Shown: piece by piece, positions 25,857 to 38,600 of the stretch
Layout of the letters: every line of letters begins with the position of its first letter
Position numbering within the stretch: position 1 is the first letter of the stretch
Origin: Sycobia sp. Sy_11
Taxonomy: Eukaryota > Arthropoda > Insecta > Hymenoptera > Epichrysomallidae
Length of the DNA: 64,000 nt
Direction: 5' to 3'
Assembly (NCBI GenBank): GCA_018907035.1
Contig: JACCIC010000002.1
Span: forward strand, 4,362,501 to 4,426,500
Translations under genes and position numbers: made by a program
Notes under the pieces: generated by a model
The model's input: only the letters and a program-made list of their open reading frames with translations
The model's database searches: none
Told to the model about the DNA's origin: nothing

Positions 25857-26642
25857 CGGTTAATGCAATGTAACTAGAGTACTATAGACAATGGCCAGAG
25901 ATTTTAATAGTGTTACCACTGCATTGAAAATTTGTCTTATACAAAGTCAATGATTTCTACATTGCCAGTACCATCTATTATATATTTTTTTCTCTTATTC
26001 ATTTCTTTATTTTTTTTTATAGTACTTAATTATATTTTTTCATTTATTTAAAAAAAATTACGACAGACTTAAATTATGTCTTGAATAAAAAGGCCTAGGA
26101 TTTGCCTGGCATGTAAACAATTATATACTCCTTAAACTACTATTAAAATTTATTGTAATTACAATTTAGGTCTTTTTTTAATTTTTAATTTACAGTAACT
26201 ATAGTAAGTCACTTCTAGATAAGAATTAGTCATTATAAAGAATCATAATTTTACATAATGAGCATTCTACATAATATTCGCTTAGGCAGTTATTATGCAA
26301 ATTTTACAAGATACATTGTTCATAATATATACAATTTATCAATTTGTTTCATAATTTGTTCATTTTCTCATCCATTTAAATAAATTATATTTTTTATCAT
26401 GAAGTTAAATACATATATATTATTTTATCTATTGTTATCTAATATCCAATTAGTACAATTTTTAAATAATTTGAGAACTGCAAATGATTTGAAACTACTA
26501 CAAAAGAACAGAAAATTTATTTAAATTATGTTAATGCTAATAATTTGAATGCTTCTTGTAATATAATAAAATAAATGAAGTATATATAGTAAAATTCTTT
26601 CAAATTTTCAGAATTACAATATAGGAAAAGCAGTTAGAACAA

Positions 26643-29600
26643 ATGGCTAAAACAAAAAAGAAAATTGATCTGTATCACAAGAATCAGTCACAAAATGTAC
26701 TGCGTAGTTATATGTTACGAGAATGTGGATTTAGAACCACAAACAAAACTGGCCATAAAGAGCTTGAATTACTTGCAGAATCAGTTTTTATCCATAAAAC
26801 ACTACAAGAATTGGTGAGTAAACAGACTAAGCAAATTTCATTTATACCTTTTAAAAAAGTATACTTTCAATTGTTCCAAAATATTAAAAATTGAATTGAC
26901 AATTGTTATTGCTTAAGTTTTCATTTTATATACAATAATGGAAAGAATTTGATATAGTGCTTTGTACCATAAATTCACACTTTACAGCTGCTTTTGCAGC
27001 CGATAAGAATCCTATTATGAGCCATTAATGTAGCGTTATACCTATATATATATCTGAGAAAAATATCGTTAACAAAGAAATAATTATTACATTTTAGAGC
27101 TAATAACCTTTTACAAAGCTTAAAATTACTAATAGTTTAAAAAAAACTATTTTGAATATGAAAAAAATATTTTTTATCTTATTAATTTTATTTGCTACAT
27201 ATAAATTTTATAACTATAAATCGACAATTTAATAAACAATTAAATATTGTTTACTCTTCTTAATAAGATTATTCACTCCTTTAAACATTTCAGTTTGATA
27301 AAACTTTGGGTTCTTGCTATGAGTTTGATTATTGGATTTTTTTATCATTCCATTATTGTGCTAATATTACTTATGCATTTTATAGAGTTATTCACATTAT
27401 TCAAGATCTAAATTATGGGTGATTATATCAATTAATACATATAAATGTAGATTTGGTTCTAGATTTGGTTTTATAATAATATTTTTTGTATTGAATGGAA
27501 TATTTACCTTTTTTTATTAATTAAACATGAATAATAGGGATTATAATTTTTTAAATAACAATAATAGCTGCATTTATAGGATATATGTTATGTTTAGGTC
27601 AGATGTAATTTTGAGGAGCAGCTGTAATGACAAACTTAAGTTTCAGCTATCTCTTATATTAGAGAGTCATTGTTTTATGACTATGAGTAGAGTTTTCAGT
27701 TAGAAATGCTTCTTTAAATCAATTTTATTCTTTATACTTACCTTAACCATGTATTATTTTAATAATAATAATTATCTATTTATTCTTTCTTCGTGAAACA
27801 GGTTATCTAATCTTTTAGGATTAAACAGAAATTTTTCTAGTCTCTTTTCACTTAAATTTTATTATTAAGGATTTATTAGGGTTTATTATTATACTAAGAA
27901 TTATAATAGTTTTTATTATTCTTATCATTATTAGTCACTTAAATAAAGAAATTCGAGCTCTTTATACCCAACATATAAATTTAAAATCGAAATATTATTT
28001 CTCCCTCTTTGAATTTTTGACTCCCTTACATATTTATGATAAAGTGTCGAATTTATGTTACTGGTACTATAAAATAGTATAGGATATTCGGCCTGTAAGT
28101 GCTTCATTGGATGACATACATTTGCCGGCTGTTTGGCTGCTAATTTCATCCAGTAATAAATCACTTATTGGCCTTGTATTGTAATGTATTAAATATAGAT
28201 CAAAATATTATAAAAAATATTATATTATGTTATTATTTATTATGTTCCTCAGAAATATGAATTACCAGGTGTTCCTAAAACAACATTTTTGATGGTTTTC
28301 AGTCCTGATGGGTAAATATTTAAAGTTTTTAAATGCTGCTAATATATTGAACAATAATATTGAAACTATTTTAATAATTATAAAATAACATGTTTTTTTT
28401 ATTTCAGCACAAAGGTAGCATCTACTCATGGAAACCATCAAATCTATATTACAGATTTATCAACAGGCAAAAATATTAGAATTCTTTCTGGCCATCCACG
28501 CACTCCATGGTGTATAGCATTTCATCCTTCTTCCAATGATATTTTAGCTTCTGGATGCCTAGGAGGGCATGTACGCATTTGGCATTTAAATGTAAGTTTG
28601 ATAAAGATTTTTTAAATAGTATAAGATGAAAAAATGTAGGATTGTACTTGATTTTAATTTGTGGAAGATTTATTTTAAATGTTCAATAGTTTTTAAGTAA
28701 TTATAATTTTATTATTTAATTTCTATAAATTGATAATGTGACTCTAATTTAATTTTAGGGAGGCAGTGAAGTTCTTAATTTAAAAAGTCAAATTGCTTCA
28801 CTAGCTTTTCATCCAATGGACAAATTACTTGCCATTGCTACTTATAACGAAATTCATTTTTGGGACTGGAGTAAACCTCATCCGTTTGCTTTTATTACTA
28901 CTAAAAGTTATAAAGAAAAAGTTCGGTCAGTATAAATTTATTTAAATTTTTTCTCTAAATATTTGAATTTATAATTTTGTTTTTTATTATAAAACTAATA
29001 TATAAAATTGTTTTCAGATATGTTGCATTTGATAAATTAGGTAAAAAGCTGATTACAGCTATTGCAAATCCACTAGAATCTGCAAGTCCACAGCGGAATC
29101 GTACTCCACTTGATAATTTTTTCAATTCTATTCAAATTCCAAGGTAGCTTCATTTTATATCTACCATTTATATAAATATGTTTTATTTATTAGTTAGTTA
29201 TTTTTAGAATTATACCTTACGATGTACATAGAAATGTATCTTCTGAAAGTGAATATGTTCCTACACGGCAATTGAATCCTAGAACTAATACACTTAGGTT
29301 GGAACGTGATGAAAATAGAAATAACAGATTTAATTCAAATAATAGATTAACGTAAGTAAAATTTTATCTTATGTTAGCTGTATTAGTAAAATTATGCATA
29401 ATATACTTAATATTTCAGTAATTATTCATAATATTCTTGGACACAATAATCCTTTTTCTTTTTTTCGTATTTATATAAACTATAAGGCCAACAACAAAAA
29501 TAGTAATAATAATTATTTTCTAAAACAGTATACAGGCTTAGTTAAAATTATAAATGATTCATAGAAAATTTTGGAGAAAAAATTATATATAAAATACTTA

Positions 29601-32600
29601 CCTATATCTTGGATATAAATATAAATTTAATTTATTTATAAGACTTTTTATAATTTTTTATATGTTAATTTGATATATCTTTGCACCTTAAAAAATTTTC
29701 TTAAAATTCTTCATTATAAAAACTATAGGTGATGAACAAGAGTCACCCGTTGTTCATTACTTGAATATGAGGGATTAATCTTATTTATCAACTCTAACTT
29801 TTCAATAAATTTGTTTAACAATTTTAATAATATTTATATATTTTTCGGTATTTTCATCTTTCATATCTGGCGTTTCATTTCACATTCACACGAAATATTC
29901 ATCTAAACTTTTTTGAAATGTTCAGACAAAGATTATTGAATGCAAGAACACCTACTGCTGAGCCAGTGAGAACTTCATCCTCTACTTCCAATAGAGATGA
30001 AATACATTCAATTGTTGAGCAGTCTCCGACATCACGAGTTGTACTATCACGTTTATTAGTTCCAGAATCTTTACCAAATGAAGAATTGAATAATACACCA
30101 TTGCCTAATGTTGGTGTTGATAATTCTGCATCTGACGAATTTGAAAGCAGTGATGAATTTAATAGATTTATAAGAAGGCCTATAGTTTTAGAACAATTTG
30201 TGACACATATTTGTCGTCGATATCGAAATAGTTTTACTGGAATGTCACCACTAAGTTTTTTAGTAAGTAATAACTAACTTTTATGTAAGATTATATTTGC
30301 GTTTGAAATTTTTACAGTTAGTGTTACTTAAATTATTTCCTTAGAATTTAAACAAGTTTTAGCTGGTTCTAATATATATTTGAAATTCATAATGCATAAT
30401 TTACAACCAATATGACGTTTACATTTTGTTCAGATATATTTAATTATTATTTGATATTCAAATTAAATTTTACTAAAATAATTACTAATGTAATTAGATT
30501 GCATTAATATAAATTATAAAATAATCTTTTGTATTTGTACAAATAGAAGAGAGATTTCATAATTTAAGTTTTAGATATCAATAGATATCAAAATTAGATA
30601 TCAAAATATAAAATAGCATATTTACTAAATTCTTAAGCTATTCTAAAAAGTGAAAACTTTAAAACGTAATTTTTATAAAAGTAAACAAGTTATCTGTATA
30701 TAGGTATATCAAAAAGTCTATTGGTGTGTCATCCATTTAAGCGAAGGGTTAATTTTAGAAAGTATTAAATAAATTATGATAACGTAAATCTATAAACATA
30801 AAAAAATGTTTAGGGACTGTCAAGTTCCTAAGTTCATTTTTACCGATCGAGCAAAAAGTACCTTTCTGTATTCTATATGTTTTCAGTTGTTTTTATTAAA
30901 ATATACGAATATGCAAATATTAAATTATTGCATATTCTAGTTAACTATACCTTTCATTGACATCTATTCTGCGCGGAAAGGCAAGTTCAGTAAGCTTAAT
31001 CAACTCTTTATTAGTTAAATTAAAAATGACTGTTGTAATGAAGTGGTTGAACATTTTACAAATAATAAAATACTAATATACCCTATTTTTTTAATTAACT
31101 TAAATTGATATTAAAGTCAATTAATTTAATACTTATTCCTCAGTTTACCAACTCTATTGATAAAATCGACGAATTAATTTATAAATGTAGCAAATTATTG
31201 TTTCCGTGTGTAAATGCAAACATTTAAAATGTTTTATTTATAATTTTTGATTATGAAATTTTTAAAAAGTTCTCCATTCCACACTTTTTGACATAGTTGC
31301 TTGATACTTCGCGGCAATATGGAACATACATAAAGGACAAACTAGAATTTGAAACAATTCAATGTTTGTACATTTAATATTATTTACAACAGGGTATTTT
31401 TTGTTGGATTGGAAAAAATTGACTGTAGAGTCAAACTATTTCTTTTTTGACTGAATTTCTTTTCATCTTTTAGTATATAAATGTTGATGACAATTCGCAA
31501 AAGTCATCTTTTCATGTGTATTTTACGTGTGCAAAGCAGCTATTTGGAGTACTCGTGTCGCTCGGGCGTCAGACCACACCCGTACAAGAATCAGCTATTT
31601 TGTACACTTGTATCCGATATACACTATCTTAGTTTAACAATTTCGTTGATTGTAATGAGCTTGTAATGGAGTTTGAGTTTAACCGTTCGAAATAGAGAAT
31701 ACATAGACTAAGTTCTCAATGTTTATTAATTAAATTATATTTTATGAGATTAAGAATACCGTTTACCGATTCTCATAGTAGATATTGCTTTAAACAAGAA
31801 TAGTGATTTGATTGGCAATTACAGCACTAATAAAAATTCGATTATAAGAATTTCTAATAAATTGTTTATGAGTATATTTATAATTATATATAATTATTTA
31901 TATACGCACATTCGATGCAAAAAAATATTTTTTGGTTTTTATTAAATGGGAAAACCAGTAAAGTTTAAACAAAAACAATAACAACAACAACAACAACAAC
32001 AACAATAATAATAATAATAAGTAAATGTATTATGGAAAAAAAGTTTGTTTAGGTAACGTTTGTTTTATAAATTTTTATTACAGTGCGATCCTAGAATCCG
32101 AGCAACTAACTTCGACAACCTGACCCGGATTTATTATCATGCCGAAGCTCTCTTCTACCTGCTTCGCAACTTGTTGGAGCTGAATTCCCAAGAGATAAGG
32201 TCGACGCTCGCGATTATTGAGAACAATCTACAGCTAGTACAAGGTTCCGGCCGCATAATGCATCTAATGATCGTCCACATTCTGCCGAGAAATTTGCAAG
32301 ACCTGTCGCTAAACTTTTTCACCCTGCTGTCAAATCTGCGCAGACTCCAGGAGGGCTTGCGCTCGTGCATCGAGACGCTGTCGAATTACTCGGTCCACCG
32401 GAACAGGCGTCTACAGCGGTTCATGAGGTTTCTGTCGCTGGAGCAAGAAGCCATCCACAGACTGAGCAACGAGCTCACCGACGTAACAACTCGCCTGCGG
32501 ACATTGTACGAGTGTGCATATTGCGCTCGGCCCATTGCCTGCGCGTTTCCCGCAAATACGCCGAGAAATGCAGCAGCAGCAGCAGCGGCGCCGGCGGCGG

Positions 32601-35600
32601 CGGCGGCGGCGGCTACAGCTGCGACGGCCAGCGAATCGTTGACCGATACTCGTCGATCCGAGGAGGGAAGAGAATCGAGTGTCCGCCCATGGGAAATAGC
32701 AGAAGCAGGTACCGATATATTTGCAATGGCTGCAGAGATGCATACTACTGTTCGTCCACCAGGTTCCTTTACTCGTGCATTGAACAGAGATAATGATTAC
32801 ACTACAGAAAATCTGTTTGGTAAATTATATTCTATAACAAATAGACAAATTATGAGTACGTAATATTATGCTAGCTGATTATATTATTTATATATTTATT
32901 TCTTTTTATTTATTGAAGCCAGAACAAAAGAGATTACAGGGGGTTTATATTAGAAAATTGTATAAAAAGCTATAATATATATTACTTATATAAGCCTAAA
33001 ATGGCTCGAAAGCTAAAGCGAAGGATTAGTAACTTGGTGATCCGAGTTCAAATTCCGGTCTCGGTCGATTGACATAAGCACCGCTGTAATAATTTACATG
33101 TGCTTTGTTTTATATACACGTCGTAGACCTCTATCGCTAATTAGTACCGATATTTGGAAGCATCAATGTTATTAACGTCGCTCTATAATAATATATATAA
33201 TGTATAATGTTAATATATATAATGTATAATGTTTATATATATATATATATATTGGTATTCTAAAGTTGATTTAAATTTAAATAACTTTTATCAAATATTA
33301 AAAATGAAGTTGAGAAATTGTGTTTAGCAAAAAAAAATTAAATAGAAAGTATATTTTTACTGATGAAAGTATCAAGTAAGATAATCAAATTTTTTATTGT
33401 CATAGCTTCTATATATATTTTATTAATATCTATTTTACTGTAGACAAAAAATAATGTTTCTAATTGAATAATTTTTTTTGGCTTAAATAGAAAGCTTGTC
33501 TTTTGCTAACATTATTATATCGATTATTTTGTTTTTATTTTATTTTTAGTTTATTTTTTAGTTATCATTTTAGATTTAATGGGCGTGATTAAAAACAAGT
33601 ATAGTCTGACTGTCATTATATAATTATTATTAAAAAGACTAACACCAATAAAAATATTTATTTATTTAAATAGAAAGGTTTCTTACATATTATAAAAATA
33701 ATTAATTTTTTTATTGTAAAAATTTATTTCTTGTAAAGATAAAAATTGATCAATATCATAAAGTGTCTGAATCATATAGTAAAATAACATTAATAACAAT
33801 AGTAAAATTTCAAATATTATTGATAGTCCAATGGTTCAGAAATTTTTATTTAAATTTTGTTTTTAATCTAGCTTCGAGTGATGACAGTTTAAGCAGCAAC
33901 GTGAATTCTCAACGAGGTTCTCTTAATTTTTCCGTCTCTTCTCGTTCTGCCTTCCAGCCTACTCGTTCTAGTAATTATCGAAATAATGGTAATTCTCGAA
34001 CCGAGACAGGTTTTACTGATCAAAACGAACAGCCGTCTTCAATACCTTCTAATACAAGTAATGGAGAAACTAACAACACTAATGATCCTGATTTTATCCA
34101 ACGCAGAATTTTCAATATCTATAGTAACCCTAGAATAGAGAGACTAAGCCGAATTTTTATCAATCTATTTTGGGAGTCACTTCCACGCTACTTAAACAAA
34201 ATAATTAGTAATGCTATGACAACGCACGGCCATGAAAATTCAGTCGAACAATCAGAAAACGGTTATTGGCTTTTAGAAGAAAATAGTAATTCAGATTCAA
34301 ATCATGAGGAGCAGAATGGTATTAACAGTGGAACGACTAGACGACGAAGATTGACTAGTCGATGGATACAATTAGATTCATCAAACAGAATTGTAGAAAC
34401 GACTAACACTCAACAGAGAACATTGGTTAGTCAGCTATCTAGTTAAATATTATTCCTAAATTCATTGCAAATAATGTATCTTGACTACTGCATAATATTG
34501 GTACATTCGCCTCGGGCCGCAAACCTCTCGTTTCGTAAATAAAACTTTTCCGTACTCGATAAGAAATGTACTATTCTCGCACTCAGGGCGCAAAATACGA
34601 TTTTCTGCAGCTGTCTAAAGGGAGCAAAATACTACTTTTCCTCCCTAGGGAGAAAAAGTGTTTATGGCCGCTTCCCGATGTACTATTTTAATTTTTTAAA
34701 AATGATATGAATTTTTGAATCTATTAAATCTGATTTATTTAACAGCAGCTAATTGAAAATATTACTTTCCAATTTATAAATAATTCAATTGGTTTTTTTA
34801 TTGAAATTAAAATTTATTATTTATTATTTTATTTATAGAGTCCATCCGTAAATGATGATAGAGACTTGGCTTTATTTCTTTTGACTTATCAAAATGAATC
34901 TCAGACTACTATGTTAGGTGAAAATCGTCCAGCTGCAGCGTCAACTGAGCAGCAATCAGAATCACAGCAAACAGATTTAGGTGAATTTGTAAGTCAGCGT
35001 ATGGAAATGAACCAAGCTAATGCCTTAGCTAGAACTCACAACTGTCAAGCATCTACCTCTACTGAAAATCAGGTTCGGCTCACAACATCCAAACAGAGAA
35101 ACAGTTCAGAAGAGCTAGAGGCTAATATTGATAAATCTACAAATACAGAAGTAACAAGTCGAGAAGATAGTTTGAATTCACATGTAAAATCAGTAGCAAC
35201 ATCAACTAATGCAGCTACAGAAAATAATAAAAAGCCAATGAATACAGAAATGACAAGTGGAGAAGATGATTCAATGTCAAGTATGAATTTAGAAATAATA
35301 TCAATCAAGGGAAGAGCAGAAAATAATAACAGATCTACAAATACAGAAATTACAAGTGAAGAAACTGTTTCAATATCAACAGCTGTATCCACCAATACAG
35401 TTACAGAAAATAATAATAGTTCAATGAATATAGAAGTTACAAGCGGAAAAGATGTTTCTATGTTAAGTATGGAATCAGAACCAACATCAATAAATGCAGT
35501 TACAGACAATAATAAAAAGCCAATAAATATGGAAGTAACAGGTGAAGAAGATATTTCAATGTTAAGTATCAATGCAGAAAGAACATCAACTAATGCAGCC

Positions 35601-38600
35601 ACAGAAAATAATAAAAAGCCAATGAATACAGAAGTAGCAAGTGGAGACGATGTTTCAATGTCGAGTATGAATGTAGAAATAACATCAACCAATGCAACTG
35701 CAGAAAATAATAATAGATGTATAAACACAGAATTAACAAGTGAAGAAGCTACTTCAATATCGACAGTAATATCTACCAACAGACTTACAGAAAATAATAA
35801 AAGGCCAATGAATATAGAAGTTAGAAGTGGAGAAGATATTTCCATGTTAAGTATGGAAACAGAAGCAATATCAACCAATGCAACTACAGAAAAGAATAAT
35901 AAATGTTCAAATTCAGAAGTAACAAGTGAAGACACTATTTCAATATCAAGTATGGATGTAACAGCAACATCAAGTAGTGCAGCTACAGAAAATAATAAAC
36001 GGCCAATAAATGGAGAAGTAATGTGCGAAAAAGATGTTTCAATGTCAAATATGGATGTTCCAGTAGCATCGACTAATACAGCTGCGGAAACTAATAAAAG
36101 GTGTACAAATACAGATGTAACAAGTGAAAAAGATGTTTCAATGTCAAATATGGATGTTGCAGTAATATCGACTAATACAGCTGCAGAAACTAATAAAAGG
36201 TGTACCAATACAGATGTAACAAGTGGAGAAGATTCTTCAATGTCAAGTATGGGTGCAGAAGTGATGTCAAATGAAACTATTATAGAAAATAATGAAAGAT
36301 GTACAAATACGGAAATAACAAATAGAGAAGATAGTGTAACTAGTATAAATACAGAAGCAGCATCAATTAATGTCTCTTCCGAAAATTTTAAACTGGATGC
36401 GTCAGGACGTCAAGTAAAACAGCAAACAAGTAAGTTTGAAAAAATATAAAAATGATATGTCATAATTATAATCATAATATTAACGTTAGCCTGAATGATG
36501 GATACATAAATATGAAAATAGTAATGTAACTGAAATGTGATTACATTATAAACTTTTTTAACTATAATAGTTTATTACATTACATATTATTATACATAAT
36601 AATTTATTGTATTACCAATTAAAATTTTCTCATAAGAATGAAAAGTTAATAAGGATAGCATTCTTATTCTTGATAAATTTTTGTTAGATACAATCTTTAG
36701 ATGTTTAGAGTTTTTCTCGGTAATCATATTCTAGCTTGTATTCAGAAATAATCTGTTATTAATAATTATCTTTGATTTTTCACACTTTTTTCCAATAAAA
36801 GTTTTCCTTAAAATTATATAATAATGTTCTAAGACCATTTAAAATTTTTTTTGAAGTCATACAAATCACCCTTGCATTTCTTAAAGTCTAGATGTACTTA
36901 AATTATTAATAAACAAAATAATTTTATTATTTAATATATCGAAAGATAATCTTCAGCGTTAATTTATAAAATATTTTAAGTATAATTTATATTGTTAATA
37001 TATATTAATCATAATACATGAAAAAGTTTTCATGCTGGATATTTAGATTCACCACTAGAATATATTTGAAAAAAGATCATTTAAAACAATTATCATTTAC
37101 ATGGTACTGTGAAGTAATGTTATTTGAATACTTTGCTTAAAGATTAGACATTATATAGAAATGTACATCCGGAAAGAGTGCACGTTGTATAAAATGATAA
37201 TTAAAAAATTAGGCTTTTAGGCAAGGTTTGGTTATCCTATTGTGTTTAAATTATACATATATTGACTTTACATATATTTCTAATCTTATGTGAAGTTTAA
37301 TTCAAGTTTTTAATATGTAATTTGATTACAATTTCAGTTTTCGAATGTATGCAATTAATTAGTGCTCAGTCAGAATTGACTGAGTTGGAGAATATGCTTC
37401 CCATCTGGGATTCCTTAAAGAAATGTTTAAATGAAAGGAAGAGATCTAATATGGAGAGGTAGGTAGTCAATCATTGTATTTCTATTATTCCTTTAATTTA
37501 AAAACATATTTTATGCATAATAAATTTTAATCATTTATATAATTTGTTAAATATTTTTCATAATTATATATTTTATTTACAATTATTCTACATCTTTATC
37601 ATTTTAAATAGACAATTTTCGAATGTTCTTATTATCATATCATTTAACGATCTTTGTATGAATATAGTATATCGTAAATAAACGATATGATTAATTTCAT
37701 GTTGGAATAATGTGATAGGAGCAAATAATGCAGTTCAAAGAGAGTACTTAATGCGTAATTTTAAATTGAATTTTTAAAAATACCTGTAATTTTAGTGAGT
37801 ATATATTTGTAAAAATATACAAAATCACAGTAACATCTCTTTTCAATGTTAGATGAAATTTTAAATATTTTCAATTAATTTATTGAATTTTGAATTTTAT
37901 ACAATTATTTCACATTCTTTGTAAATTTTATTATTTAATCATCAGCAAGATGAATTCATAATCATAAATTATTTTATAGTTCAACTTGTGTTTATTTATT
38001 TAATTTATAAAAAACGGATAAATTCTAAAAATTAAATTTTATCATTACATTATTTTTTTTTTACAAATGTGCTATAAAATTAATGAACATGTATTATTTT
38101 GAAATAGAAAAAATACAGATAGCTCATTAGGATCAAGTTCAGAACCATCAACTTCTAGCAGTGAACCTCAAGTTGAACCAGCACGAAATTTTAAAAAAGC
38201 TATGTTAGAAAACTACAAAAGACAAAGTAATGAACCTGAAGCATATCCACCTCAAACATCCACATCTACATCTTCCCTATCAGAGGATATTTACAATTTA
38301 CCAAGTACCTCGCAATTACAGTCAAACACAAGTAAGAAAATTTTAAGTAAATTAAATTAGAAAGTTTTAATTAAATATATACAATTTACGTTTTTTGTAT
38401 TTTTTTATTTTTTTTTTATTTATAATGTCTTGTATTTTTGTATATTTATAATTGTATTTTAATATATTTTCTTAAATTTATAGTAATTATAATAAAATAA
38501 TGAAATGTTTATTACAACGATTTCAAATTAATTAATTTTTTATATACTTGAAATAAAAATAAATATTATAGTTATAATTCTTAATGAGTCTAATTTCTAA

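Larger units (their letters stand above)
23650..26600. other. AT-rich intergenic region upstream of AMBRA1
   Basis: No coding frame is supported. It contains (AT)n tracts at 23810-23865 and 25804-25855. An acceptor-like ttttcag at 26605-26611, 31 bases before the AMBRA1 ATG, suggests a 5' UTR intron with the first exon somewhere in this region, possibly the more balanced 23880-24240 stretch. That link is inference. Confidence 0.4.

Noticed and set aside
26643..26894. Reading the first AMBRA1 exon as an 83-residue stand-alone protein
   Set aside because: A GTGAGT donor at 26814 splices in phase to the WD40 exons; the extra residues are intron read-through.
32365..32793. A 142-codon + frame and a 110-codon - frame overlapping AMBRA1 exon 8
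   Set aside because: These are shadows caused by the GC-rich coding sequence and the GCA/GCG run. The in-phase AMBRA1 frame joins both neighbouring exons.
35069..36208. A 379-codon open frame on the - strand, rich in Leu/Val/Ile
   Set aside because: It is the antisense shadow of the AMBRA1 repeat exon. Its hydrophobic repeats mirror the sense Asn/Ser/Thr codons, and the tandem repeat simply copies a stop-free antisense frame.
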